Source: Betaproteobacteria bacterium (GTDB lineage: Bacteria; Pseudomonadota; Gammaproteobacteria; Burkholderiales; Burkholderiaceae). From it: a stretch of 10,861 nt of DNA. The notes under the pieces are model-generated. The model was given only the letters and a program-made list of their open reading frames with translations, was not told where the DNA came from and did not search any database. This document shows positions 1 through 6,855 of the stretch, piece by piece. Every line of letters starts with the position of its first letter. The stretch's first letter is position 1. The stretch is taken from positions 1 through 10,861 of the forward strand of contig JAGWXN010000092.1 of the NCBI GenBank assembly GCA_018969885.1. The letters are read 5' to 3'. The position numbers were made by a program, and so were the translations under genes.

Positions 1-1341
1 GACGCCGGCTTTGATCAGGTCAGTCAGACCGTTCGTCAGCATCTGAACAAGGATCTTCAATGGGCACGCGACGAAACCCACCGGCAGCTGATCGATGAGC
101 GCGTGAGCGATCTGCTCGCGCGACCGCTCTCGGCTGACACCGCCGTGCAGCTCGCGCTCCTCAACCATCGCGGACTTCAGGCCGCCTTTGACGAACTCGG
201 AATCGCCGAGGCCGACCGGGTGCGCGCGCTCAGTCTGCCCAACCCCGGTATCAGTATCGGTCGTACCCAGCGGGGTGCTGAGATCGAGAGCGGACTTGCA
301 CTTCACTTCAATCTGGCACGACTGCTCGCACTGCCGCTCGTGGCCGAGGTCGAATCGCGGCGGATCGCGCAGCTACAGGCGGACACCGCCCTTCGTGCGA
401 TCACCCATGCGACCGAGGTTCGCAGAGCCTGGGTTCTGGCGGTTGCCTCAACCGAGTCGGTTCGCTATGCGCGGCAGGTGATGGAGGCGGCGGCAGTGAG
501 CGCGGAGCTCGCGCGCCGGATGGCCGCTGCCGGCAACTTCAACAAGCTCCAGCACGCCCGCGAGCAGTCATTTCAGGCCGATGCCACGCTCAATCTCGCG
601 CGCGCTGAACAGGCGCAGAAAGCGAGCCGCGAGCGGCTCACGCGACTGCTTGGACTCTGGGGCGCGCAGACCACTTATCGTCTGCCCGAGCGCCTGCCCG
701 ACCTGCCCACCGCGCTTGAGGAGCGAACGGCGCTCGAATCGCTTGCCATCGCACAGCGGCTGGATGTGCAGGGCGCGCGACTTGCCGCCGAGCGCACGGC
801 AAGCGCATTGGGCCTCACGCGCGCCACCCGCTTCATCAACGTCCTCGAGATCGGCGCAGAGCGTGAGCGTTCCAACGAAGCCCCGGTTAAAACCGGGTGG
901 GAGATCAGCCTCGAGTTACCGGTCTTTGACAGCGGTCATGCGCGCGTCGCGCGTGCCGAGTCTGTCTATCGTCAGGCACTCAATCGGGCGGCCGATGTCG
1001 CCATTAATGCCCGTTCGGAAGTTCGCGAAGCCTGGTCGACCCGCCAGAGCACCTGGGAGATGGCCCGCTACCACCGGGAGCAGATCGTGCCGCTTCGGCA
1101 GCGGATCGCCGAGGAGAACCTGCTGCGCTACAACGGCATGCTGATCGGTGTGTTCGAGTTACTGGCCGATGCGCGCGCCCAGATCGCAAGCGTGAACGCC
1201 GCGATTGATGCCCTGCGCGATTTCTGGCTGGCGCAGTCCGAACTGGACATGGCGCTGATCGGCAAACCGGTGGCGACACTTCCCCTCGCGCCCGCACTCG
1301 CCCGTCCCGATAGCGCACCGGCCCACGCCAATCCGCACTGA
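1..1341 (+). CDS. TolC-family outer-membrane efflux protein, 5' partial
   Basis: This is the outer-membrane channel of a tripartite efflux system, here probably for copper. The frame is open from base 1 with 446 residues visible, so the GTG at 103 is internal and the true start lies before the window. The first visible residues (AGFDQVSQTV) look like the mature N-terminus of CzcC/CusC-like proteins, so probably only the signal or lipoprotein peptide is missing. Long Ala/Arg/Gln-rich helices around residues 115-220 and 320-420 fit the two repeated helical hairpins of the TolC fold. LPVFDSG at residues 306-312 and RYNGMLIG at 376-383 match conserved positions of the second repeat. It sits 40 bases upstream of a multicopper oxidase, and a CusF-like gene follows, so a copper substrate is inferred from context. 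The RND pump and adaptor are not visible. The family call is firm; the metal specificity is not. Confidence 0.88.
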   Translation, partial: DAGFDQVSQTVRQHLNKDLQWARDETHRQLIDERVSDLLARPLSADTAVQLALLNHRGLQAAFDELGIAEADRVRALSLPNPGISIGRTQRGAEIESGLALHFNLARLLALPLVAEVESRRIAQLQADTALRAITHATEVRRAWVLAVASTESVRYARQVMEAAAVSAELARRMAAAGNFNKLQHAREQSFQADATLNLARAEQAQKASRERLTRLLGLWGAQTTYRLPERLPDLPTALEERTALESLAIAQRLDVQGARLAAERTASALGLTRATRFINVLEIGAERERSNEAPVKTGWEISLELPVFDSGHARVARAESVYRQALNRAADVAINARSEVREAWSTRQSTWEMARYHREQIVPLRQRIAEENLLRYNGMLIGVFELLADARAQIASVNAAIDALRDFWLAQSELDMALIGKPVATLPLAPALARPDSAPAHANPH

Positions 1342-1381
1342 CCCAAGCACCAGACTGCAACCTGCCAAGGACAGCTTCAAC

Positions 1382-2776
1382 ATGGTCACACGACGAAAAT
1401 TTTTAGGTGGTGCATCGATCGCTGGCGCAGCCGTCAGCGCTGCGACCGTCAGCCGCGTCGCGCTTGCCGCTCTCCCCGAACCAGTGATGCAGACTCGCGC
1501 CGTGACGCAACCGCCACTCGACCCACCCAATGGACGGCCCTATCGACCGGTCGTCACCCTGAACGGCTGGACGCTACCCTGGCGCATGCGCGACGGGGTG
1601 AAGGAATTTCATCTGATCGCCGAGCCCGTGGTGCGCGAGATGGCGCCGGGCTTTCGCGCCCATCTGTGGGGCTACAACGGTCAGAGTCCGGGGCCCACGA
1701 TCGAGGTGGTTGAAGGCGACCGGGTTCGAATCTTTGTTACCAACCGGCTGGGCGAATTCACCAGTATCCACTGGCATGGTCAGCGACTGCCGAACGGCAT
1801 GGACGGTGTCACAGGCCTCAATCAGCCCGGCATTCCACCGGGCAAGACCTTTGTGTATGAATTCGAGGCCCGCCGCCCAGGCACCTTCATGTATCACCCG
1901 CATGCCGACGAAATGGTTCAGATGGCGATGGGCATGATGGGGTTCTGGGTCACGCATCCTAAGGAACGACATCCGCTGATCGCTGAGGTCGACCGCGATT
2001 ACTGTTTTCTGCTGGGTGCCTATGACATCGACCCCGGGAGCTACACCCCCCGCGTGATGACCATGCTCGACTTCAACCTGTGGGCCTGGAACAGCCGTAT
2101 CTTTCCGGGCATTGATCCGCTGGTAGCGCGACAGGGCGAGCGAGTGCGACTACGGGTGGGCAATCTCACCATGACCAACCACCCCATCCATCTGCACGGA
2201 CATGAGTTTGTGGTGACGGGTACCGACGGCGGCCCTGCGCCGCTCGCGGCGCGTCAACCTGAAGTCACGGTCGATATCGCGGTGGGCCAGATGCGTCAGA
2301 TGGAATTCATTGCTGACGAAGAAGGCGATTGGGCGTTTCACTGCCACAAGAGCCATCACACCATGAATGCAATGGGCCACGGCGTCCCCACCATGATCGG
2401 CGTCGACCACCGCGGCGTGGCGGGTCGGATCATGCGGCTCATCCCCGACTACATGGTGATGGGCGAGCGCGGCATGAAAGACATGACGGAGATGGACATG
2501 GCACTGCCCGACAACACCGCCCCGATGATGGCGGGCCAGGGTCCGTTCGGCGCGCTTGGCATGGGCGGCATGTTCAGCGTGCTGAAGGTTCGCCGCGACC
2601 AGCCCGCGGGGGATTATCGCGACCCGGGCTGGTTCAAGCATCCGCCCGGATCGGTGGCCTACGAGTTCACCGGTGAACTTCCCGAGATCAATCGCCGCGG
2701 GGCCGCACCCTCGCCCGCGGGGGGCGTGGATGTCCAGGTGAAAAAACCTGGCGGCACGCGCAACCACCAGCACTGA
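1382..2776 (+). CDS. Tat-exported two-domain multicopper oxidase (copper resistance)
   Basis: This 464-residue periplasmic oxidase probably converts Cu(I) to less toxic Cu(II). The N-terminus TRRKFLGG (residues 3-10) followed by a hydrophobic Ala-rich stretch is a twin-arginine signal, as expected for a protein exported folded with its copper. All four copper-ligand motifs are present: HWHG (130-133), HPH (172-174), HPIHLHGH (267-274) and HCH (320-322). H326 and M331 follow at the right spacing, giving C321/H326/M331 as a type 1 site with Met as axial ligand. First to last motif spans about 190 residues, as in two-domain SLAC-like laccases, not about 400 as in three-domain CueO or CopA. Domain 1 has HPH where a type 1 Cys would be, so type 1 copper is in domain 2 only. 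About 130 residues follow the type 1 site; residues 351-397 contain 11 Met, a likely Cu(I)-binding tail. The start is supported by AAGGA at 1367-1371. Confidence 0.9.
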   Translation: MVTRRKFLGGASIAGAAVSAATVSRVALAALPEPVMQTRAVTQPPLDPPNGRPYRPVVTLNGWTLPWRMRDGVKEFHLIAEPVVREMAPGFRAHLWGYNGQSPGPTIEVVEGDRVRIFVTNRLGEFTSIHWHGQRLPNGMDGVTGLNQPGIPPGKTFVYEFEARRPGTFMYHPHADEMVQMAMGMMGFWVTHPKERHPLIAEVDRDYCFLLGAYDIDPGSYTPRVMTMLDFNLWAWNSRIFPGIDPLVARQGERVRLRVGNLTMTNHPIHLHGHEFVVTGTDGGPAPLAARQPEVTVDIAVGQMRQMEFIADEEGDWAFHCHKSHHTMNAMGHGVPTMIGVDHRGVAGRIMRLIPDYMVMGERGMKDMTEMDMALPDNTAPMMAGQGPFGALGMGGMFSVLKVRRDQPAGDYRDPGWFKHPPGSVAYEFTGELPEINRRGAAPSPAGGVDVQVKKPGGTRNHQH

Positions 2777-2807
2777 CCCCTTACCCAAACCTCAATCAGG
2801 AATCGCC

Positions 2808-3260
2808 ATGAAATCTTCCCTGATCATCGCAGCGACCTACCTCAAGACGGGCCGCACGGCCGGCCACACCACCACCCGTACGCTCTGCCTTGCGTTCTGC
2901 CTCACCCTCGGCCTCACGCTTGGCAGCCACGCCATCGCCCAGCATACCGGCCATGGCCATCACGGACATTCCAGCCCGGCCACGTCAGCACCCGGTGCCA
3001 CCGCCGGCACCCAGACAGCGGCGACCGGCACGCAGGAGTCTGAATGGGTTGACGGCGAGGTTCGCCGCCTCGATCGCGAACAGGGCCGTGTGACGCTACG
3101 CCATGGCGATATCCGCAGCCTGGACATGCCCCCGATGACGATGGTGTTCCAGGTGTCCGACACCCGGCTGATCGACTCGCTCGCACCCGGCGATATGGTG
3201 CGATTTCGCGTGATCGCGGAAGGGTCTCGCTACCGGATCACCGAGCTTGAAAAACGTTAG
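2808..3260 (+). CDS. CusF-like periplasmic copper-binding protein
   Basis: This 150-residue protein is a likely periplasmic Cu(I) chaperone that would pass copper to an efflux complex or to the neighbouring oxidase. A long basic N-region and hydrophobic segment (residues 24-40) end at HAIA-Q, a plausible Sec cleavage after residue 44. A His-rich patch follows at once (HTGHGHHGH, 46-54), then a Ser/Thr/Ala/Pro linker to about residue 77. The CusF domain covers residues 80-149. Aligned by eye to E. coli CusF (ligands H36, W44, M47, M49), the equivalents are H99, M107, M110 and M112, so the copper-capping Trp is replaced by Met. The motif MPPMTMVF (107-114) is diagnostic. The gene starts 31 bases after the oxidase stop, with TCAGGA at 2796-2801 as ribosome binding site, so it is probably in the same operon. 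Its TAG stop lies within the stem of a terminator for the opposing operon. Confidence 0.88.
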   Translation: MKSSLIIAATYLKTGRTAGHTTTRTLCLAFCLTLGLTLGSHAIAQHTGHGHHGHSSPATSAPGATAGTQTAATGTQESEWVDGEVRRLDREQGRVTLRHGDIRSLDMPPMTMVFQVSDTRLIDSLAPGDMVRFRVIAEGSRYRITELEKR

Positions 3261-3276
3261 GCTGCGAGCACTAACG
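3250..3276 (-). terminator. Intrinsic terminator of the minus-strand operon
   Basis: Read on the minus strand, CGTTAG (3276-3271) pairs perfectly with CTAACG (3260-3255) across a 10-base loop, and a run of five T follows immediately (3254-3250). Inner bases 3263-3264 and 3269-3270 can extend the stem past a bulge. This is the usual form of a Rho-independent terminator, placed 12 bases past the stop codon of the beta-barrel gene. On the plus strand the hairpin lacks a T-run, so it would serve that strand poorly. The stem contains the stop codon of the CusF-like gene. Confidence 0.62.
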
Positions 3277-3287
3277 CGTCGTGGCGG

Positions 3288-4037
3288 TCAGAATCGAAAG
3301 CCCGCAGCGAACCGGGTCTGATCACTGGTCGTGAAATTCACATTCTGCTCGCGCCCGATCCGCGCGAACAGGTTGCCGTGGTCGTACGTGACCGTGAGGC
3401 CTTTACCAGGCGTGCCAGGCAGACCCGCCTCCAGGCTCCCGGTCTTGTGCACAAAATCGATCGTGATGCGCTGTTCTTTGGTGAACCGGTCGCGCCAGAC
3501 CAGATGCGTGACTTTCTGGCCGGTGCCCAGTCGGTCATCGGCGACAGTGAAGAGCGACAGCACACCGGTTTTGCGAACGCGGACCCCGGCACCGAGCACC
3601 ACCGAATCATTGGGATCGAAACTGAGGTTGTAATAGGGCTTCAGGTTGGTACGCCCGACCCCCACGATTGCCCATGCTGTATCGGACCCCAGCTGCCCGG
3701 TGATTGCACCGCCCACAAAGCCGTGCGTAGCCGCCTGAAGCGATGGAATCACTTGTCCGAAGGGCAGCTTGAAGGTGTATTCGTAACCGGCCCGGGTCTG
3801 CGCGAACTGCCCGCCGCGTTGATAGTGGCCAACCCATGTGGTGTGCTCGCCGAGATTGCCGCGCAGGTTCTGGTCGGTAGCAAGCGGCGTGTCACGCTCG
3901 GCATACACCGCCGACGTGAACTTGAAGGCCCAGGCTTCCGACTCGGAGGCCTGTACCGGCGTGCCAGCGACCATCAGGGCGAACCCGGACAGCGCCGCTG
4001 CCTTGCCCCGTGCGTAAAGGGCATCCATCCGGGCCAT
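3288..4037 (-). CDS. Secreted beta-barrel-like outer-membrane protein, unknown function
   Basis: I do not recognise a named family for this 249-residue protein. It has a hydrophobic signal segment (about residues 12-30) with likely cleavage after VQA at 30. The rest alternates polar and hydrophobic residues in short strands rich in Gly, Thr, Tyr and Phe (for example 80-90, 121-130, 145-165 and 213-229). It ends in FAAGFRF, a C-terminal Phe with alternating hydrophobics like the signal read by the BAM assembly machinery. Eight to twelve strands would fit its length. The start at 4037 has GGGAG at 4046-4050; a second Met is at residue 4. It begins 3 bases after the monooxygenase stop, so co-translation is likely. 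An outer-membrane pore or receptor for the operon's substrate is an inference from position. A soluble periplasmic beta protein is the main alternative. Confidence 0.72.
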   Translation of the reverse strand: MARMDALYARGKAAALSGFALMVAGTPVQASESEAWAFKFTSAVYAERDTPLATDQNLRGNLGEHTTWVGHYQRGGQFAQTRAGYEYTFKLPFGQVIPSLQAATHGFVGGAITGQLGSDTAWAIVGVGRTNLKPYYNLSFDPNDSVVLGAGVRVRKTGVLSLFTVADDRLGTGQKVTHLVWRDRFTKEQRITIDFVHKTGSLEAGLPGTPGKGLTVTYDHGNLFARIGREQNVNFTTSDQTRFAAGFRF

Positions 4038-4040
4038 GAC

Positions 4041-5261
4041 TTACGCTCCCGGGCGGGCAAATCCCGCCACCTGCTCATAGCGCGCGGCGATCTGCCGCAG
4101 ATCTTCCTGGCTGATCAGATCATCGATATGGTTGAACGGCTTGCCGCCCGATAGTTCGTCGGCCTTCATGATGATGAAATCAGGCGGCTGGCTGCGGTTG
4201 GTGGTGACCACTCGACCCGTGGCCTCGCGGCGAGCAGCCTCGTAGTCGTCAAAGGCCTTGATCGGATCGGAGGCGGCCGCCAGGGCCTCCGACAGCGTGC
4301 GCGCGTCGATCAGCGATTGTGCAGAGCCATTCGATCCCCGGGGATACATGGGATGCGCGGCATCGCCCATCAGCGTGATACGGCCGTCCCGCCAGAACGG
4401 CAGCGGATCGCGATCGACCATCGGGTATTGCAGCATCTGGATTGATGCGCGCAGCAGCGCAGGCACATCGAGCCAGTCAAACCGCCAGTCTTCGAAGACC
4501 GGCATGAAATCGGCCAGATCAGCCCGGGTGTTCCAGTCATTCATGGGCGCGTCATCGCGCTGGATCTCGGCCACCCAGTTGACGAGCTGCCGCCCCTGGT
4601 CGTCGTATTGTCCAACGATCGGGTAGATCACCATTTTCCCCGTGGCAATCGTGCCGATTCGCAGATACGAGCGGCCGGTGAGAATAGGATCAAAAACGCT
4701 CACGCCGCGCCAGGTGTTAATACCTGCGAAGCAGAGCTTATCCGCCGGATGCATTTGCGCGCGCACCGCAGAATTGACCCCGTCACAGGCCACCGCAATA
4801 TCGGCCTGCACGTGTTCGGTCGCACCGTCCGCACGAACAAATTCCAGCGTGATCGCGGAGGCGCTCTGAGAATAGCCCCGACACCGCATGCCGGTCCGGA
4901 TCGCCTCAGGGCCCAACCGCTCACGCGCGAGCGCGAGGAGCGTCGAATGCAGACGGGCGCGATGCACGCCCAGCTCGGGAAACGCGTGCCCCGCATGGCG
5001 GCCGCGGAGCTCTCGGTAAATGAACTGCCCGTAGCGATTAAAGAAAACGCTTTCGAGATTTTCGATGCCCAATGGCTCGAGCCGCTCGAGCGCGCCCAGG
5101 GCAGCGAGCTCGCGGCAGGCGTGCGGCAGCAGCGTGATACCCACGCCCACTTCGCGGAACTCGGGCGCGGCGTCATAGACGGTTGGGCGCAGTCCGTGCC
5201 GGTGCAGGCCCAGCGCGAACGCGAGCCCCGCGATTCCCCCACCCACAATGGCGATATTCAT
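4041..5261 (-). CDS. FAD-dependent monooxygenase, PhzS/salicylate hydroxylase-like
   Basis: This 406-residue cytoplasmic protein is a class A flavoprotein hydroxylase that would use NAD(P)H and O2 to hydroxylate an aromatic or heteroaromatic substrate. The N-terminal Rossmann motif GGGIAG is at residues 7-12 with acidic D30 ending the second strand. The DG motif is at 160-161 (ACDGVNSAVRA) and the second FAD motif at 299-300 (LMGDAAHPMYPRGSNG). YPMVDRDPLP (279-288) and the GDAAH region closely resemble PhzS, the 5-methylphenazine-1-carboxylate monooxygenase, from memory; length (PhzS about 400 residues) also agrees. Similarity to PhzS does not show a phenazine substrate, and no other phenazine gene is present. 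It lies 10 bases downstream of a Bug receptor and directly upstream of a putative outer-membrane barrel, suggesting catabolism of an imported aromatic acid. Family call firm, substrate unknown. Confidence 0.87.
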   Translation of the reverse strand: MNIAIVGGGIAGLAFALGLHRHGLRPTVYDAAPEFREVGVGITLLPHACRELAALGALERLEPLGIENLESVFFNRYGQFIYRELRGRHAGHAFPELGVHRARLHSTLLALARERLGPEAIRTGMRCRGYSQSASAITLEFVRADGATEHVQADIAVACDGVNSAVRAQMHPADKLCFAGINTWRGVSVFDPILTGRSYLRIGTIATGKMVIYPIVGQYDDQGRQLVNWVAEIQRDDAPMNDWNTRADLADFMPVFEDWRFDWLDVPALLRASIQMLQYPMVDRDPLPFWRDGRITLMGDAAHPMYPRGSNGSAQSLIDARTLSEALAAASDPIKAFDDYEAARREATGRVVTTNRSQPPDFIIMKADELSGGKPFNHIDDLISQEDLRQIAARYEQVAGFARPGA

Positions 5262-5271
5262 ACTGCGCTCT

Positions 5272-6237
5272 TCAGTCGGCGGTGATGCGTTGAGTCTGAA
5301 TCAGACTGGCCCAGCGTTCGGAGTCGGTCCGCACCAGTTGCTGATATTCCTTGAGGCTGACAGGCGCCGCGTCCATGCCTTGTGTGCCGAACGCCCGCGC
5401 CGCTTCGGCACTTCCGAGCAGCTGATTGATTTCGCGGTGCAAACGCTCCACCAGATCCGGGGCCATCCCCTTCGGTCCGAAGAAGCCGTACCACATGGCG
5501 ACATTCACATCGCCCGCGCCCGCTTCCTTCAGCGTCGGCACCTCCGGCAGCAGCGGGTGTCGAGCCGTGCCGCCCAGACCCAGCACGACCAGGCGCCCAG
5601 CGCGAATCAGGGGCAGCGCCACATGGATGGGCATGAACATGGTGTCGACGTGTCCACCCACCATGTCCTGCACAGCGGGGGCCGTACCGCGATAAGCGAT
5701 GTGCGTGATGAAGACATTGTTGACGCTCTTGAGCATCTCCATCGACATGTGATGCGGGGTTCCTGCGCCCGGTGACGCATAGTTGAGTGAACCGGGCTTC
5801 GCGCGGGCGGCGGCCAGCAAGTCGGCTGCGGTCTTGAAGCCCGTGCGCGGATGCGTCACCAGCAGCAACTGCCCCCAGGCAGCAAGCGCAATGGGCGTGA
5901 AGTCGGCAAGCGGATCGAAGTTGAGTTTCGGGTAGAGCGTACGAGCCATCACCAGCGTGTTGGCGCTCACCAGAATGGTGTTGCCATCGGGCGCGGCCTG
6001 GGCCACCTGCTCGGCGCCGATATTGCCGGAGGCCCCCGGACGGTTTTCCACGATCGCGGGCCGGCCCATCTTCTCGCCCAGGCCAGGGCCTATCGTGCGG
6101 GCGACCATATCCATCCCGGTCCCTTGGGTGAAGGGAACGATCAGGCGCATCACCTGCTGTGTGGACTGCGCGAACGCTAAACGTGGCAGCGTGGCCCCGG
6201 CGGCGAGCAGGGCAAGCGCGGAACGGCGTGAATTCAT
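5272..6237 (-). CDS. Bug/TctC-family periplasmic solute-binding receptor
   Basis: This 321-residue protein is an extracytoplasmic receptor of the tripartite tricarboxylate transporter type, binding a carboxylate in the periplasm. Signal peptide MNSRRSALALLAAGA runs to LAFA-Q, with likely cleavage after residue 23; the Arg pair could support Tat or Sec export. Family motifs are VPFTQGTGMDMVAR (34-47), a variant of the more common PFPPGG-D loop, and ENRPGASGNIGAEQVAQ (64-80) followed by APDGNTILV. The ATG at 6237 is chosen over one 14 codons upstream (6279) because it has GGAG at about 6247-6250 and gives a normal signal peptide. No TctA or TctB permease is in the window, which is common for the many orphan Bug proteins of Burkholderiales. 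It is first in an operon with a flavin monooxygenase, so its ligand may be that enzyme's substrate. Confidence 0.9.
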   Translation of the reverse strand: MNSRRSALALLAAGATLPRLAFAQSTQQVMRLIVPFTQGTGMDMVARTIGPGLGEKMGRPAIVENRPGASGNIGAEQVAQAAPDGNTILVSANTLVMARTLYPKLNFDPLADFTPIALAAWGQLLLVTHPRTGFKTAADLLAAARAKPGSLNYASPGAGTPHHMSMEMLKSVNNVFITHIAYRGTAPAVQDMVGGHVDTMFMPIHVALPLIRAGRLVVLGLGGTARHPLLPEVPTLKEAGAGDVNVAMWYGFFGPKGMAPDLVERLHREINQLLGSAEAARAFGTQGMDAAPVSLKEYQQLVRTDSERWASLIQTQRITAD

Positions 6238-6464
6238 GACATGGGTCTCCAGCGGGCGCTTCAAGAACGGATCGCACACTCAGCCCGATCAGGCGGCTGG
6301 TGCAGTCACGAGAATTGTAGGGCCTCGTGAGGCAGACGCCAGTTCCAGGGACATTGCCGTAGACTCTTTCTGGGCTTTCCACACTGGACCACAGCGGGCG
6401 GCATCGGGCCCATCATTCAGAAGGCAAGTCCTTCCGAGACCAAGCCATTGAAGGAGCGGGTCCC
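6238..6464. other. Divergent intergenic region between two operons
   Basis: This 227-base region must carry the promoters for the leftward receptor-monooxygenase operon and probably the rightward lipoprotein gene. I find no credible small gene in it. It contains a weak leftward promoter candidate (listed separately) and a short dyad GCCTC-GT-GAGGC at 6322-6333. I see no convincing rightward promoter. No regulator gene is adjacent. Confidence 0.5.
6314..6342 (-). promoter_or_regulatory. Candidate leftward promoter of the Bug-monooxygenase operon
   Basis: On the minus strand TACAAT (6319-6314) matches the -10 consensus at five of six positions. A 17-base spacer separates it from CTGGCG (6342-6337), which matches TTGACA at only three. 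The dyad GCCTC-GT-GAGGC (6322-6333) lies within the spacer and could be a regulator site. It is about 75 bases upstream of the receptor start. The weak -35 would suit an activated promoter, but chance is possible. Confidence 0.27.
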
Positions 6465-6809
6465 ATGTCCATGATCAGGCCCTCAGCAATCCGCATGAAC
6501 CTTGCCACACTCCTGGTCGCGCTGTCTGTCGCGCTTCTCACGGGCTGCATCGCCCCGCCCGTGGCCACCCCGCCTGCCACCCCACCCGCAGCCGCCCCCG
6601 TATCGCCGAACACCGCAAAGCCAGTGGGCCTGCCCAACCCCGCTACCGTCGCCTGCATTCGCGCGGGGGGCGTTGCATCCACCGAACGCGGCGCCGACGG
6701 CGGCGAGCGCGGTCTCTGCCGCCTGCCCACCGGCCAGGTCTGCGATCAATGGGCCTTCTTTCGGGGCGAATGTGGATCCACCCCGGTTGACCGTCGCACG
6801 GGTTCGTGA
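6465..6809 (+). CDS. DUF333-domain lipoprotein
   Basis: This 114-residue protein is a small envelope lipoprotein. A hydrophobic signal ends in the lipobox LTGC, with the lipidated Cys at residue 28. A Pro/Ala linker (about 29-56, with PPVATPPATPPAAAP) leads to a DUF333 domain at about 57-104. That domain's hallmarks are visible: NPATVAC, IRAGG, GLCRLPTGQVCDQWAFFRGEC, split here as the Cys-containing blocks around residues 64, 85, 92 and 102. The four Cys could form two disulfides. The start at 6465 is supported by AGGAG at 6452-6456, 8 bases upstream; Met3 and Met11 are weaker alternatives. DUF333 proteins are sometimes called hemolysin-like in annotations, but I know of no solid evidence for that role. 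It lies 46 bases upstream of the aldo/keto reductase and may share a transcript. The residue after Cys is Ile, not Asp, so outer-membrane sorting is expected. Confidence 0.85.
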   Translation: MSMIRPSAIRMNLATLLVALSVALLTGCIAPPVATPPATPPAAAPVSPNTAKPVGLPNPATVACIRAGGVASTERGADGGERGLCRLPTGQVCDQWAFFRGECGSTPVDRRTGS

Positions 6810-6855
6810 TCGGATCGAGCCTTCTCGAACGCAGCGCCTGATGGAGCCCCTACCG

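Noticed and set aside
3378..4154. 258-codon plus-strand open frame across the barrel and monooxygenase genes
   Set aside because: It runs across two well-supported minus-strand genes, has no signal, motif or convincing ribosome site, and looks like a codon-bias shadow.
4041..5261. Phenazine biosynthesis role for the PhzS-like monooxygenase
   Set aside because: No other phz gene is present, and PhzS resembles many salicylate-hydroxylase-type enzymes; substrate cannot be assigned from similarity alone.
6238..6279. Extended start of the Bug receptor at 6279
   Set aside because: It would put 14 extra residues before a normal signal peptide; the ATG at 6237 has a proper GGAG site.
5258..6382. 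374-codon minus-strand frame overlapping the Bug receptor
   Set aside because: It is a shifted frame of the receptor gene; the receptor frame has the family motifs and signal peptide while this one is low-complexity Arg/Gly/Ala/His.
6815..6828. TCGAG-CCTT-CTCGA hairpin between the lipoprotein and the reductase
   Set aside because: The stem is only 5 bp with no T-run, too weak to call a terminator.
6502..6855. Upstream extension of the aldo/keto reductase frame
   Set aside because: It overlaps the lipoprotein gene in another frame and encodes Pro/Arg-rich sequence unlike any AKR; the start at 6856 has a ribosome site and a family-typical N-terminus.
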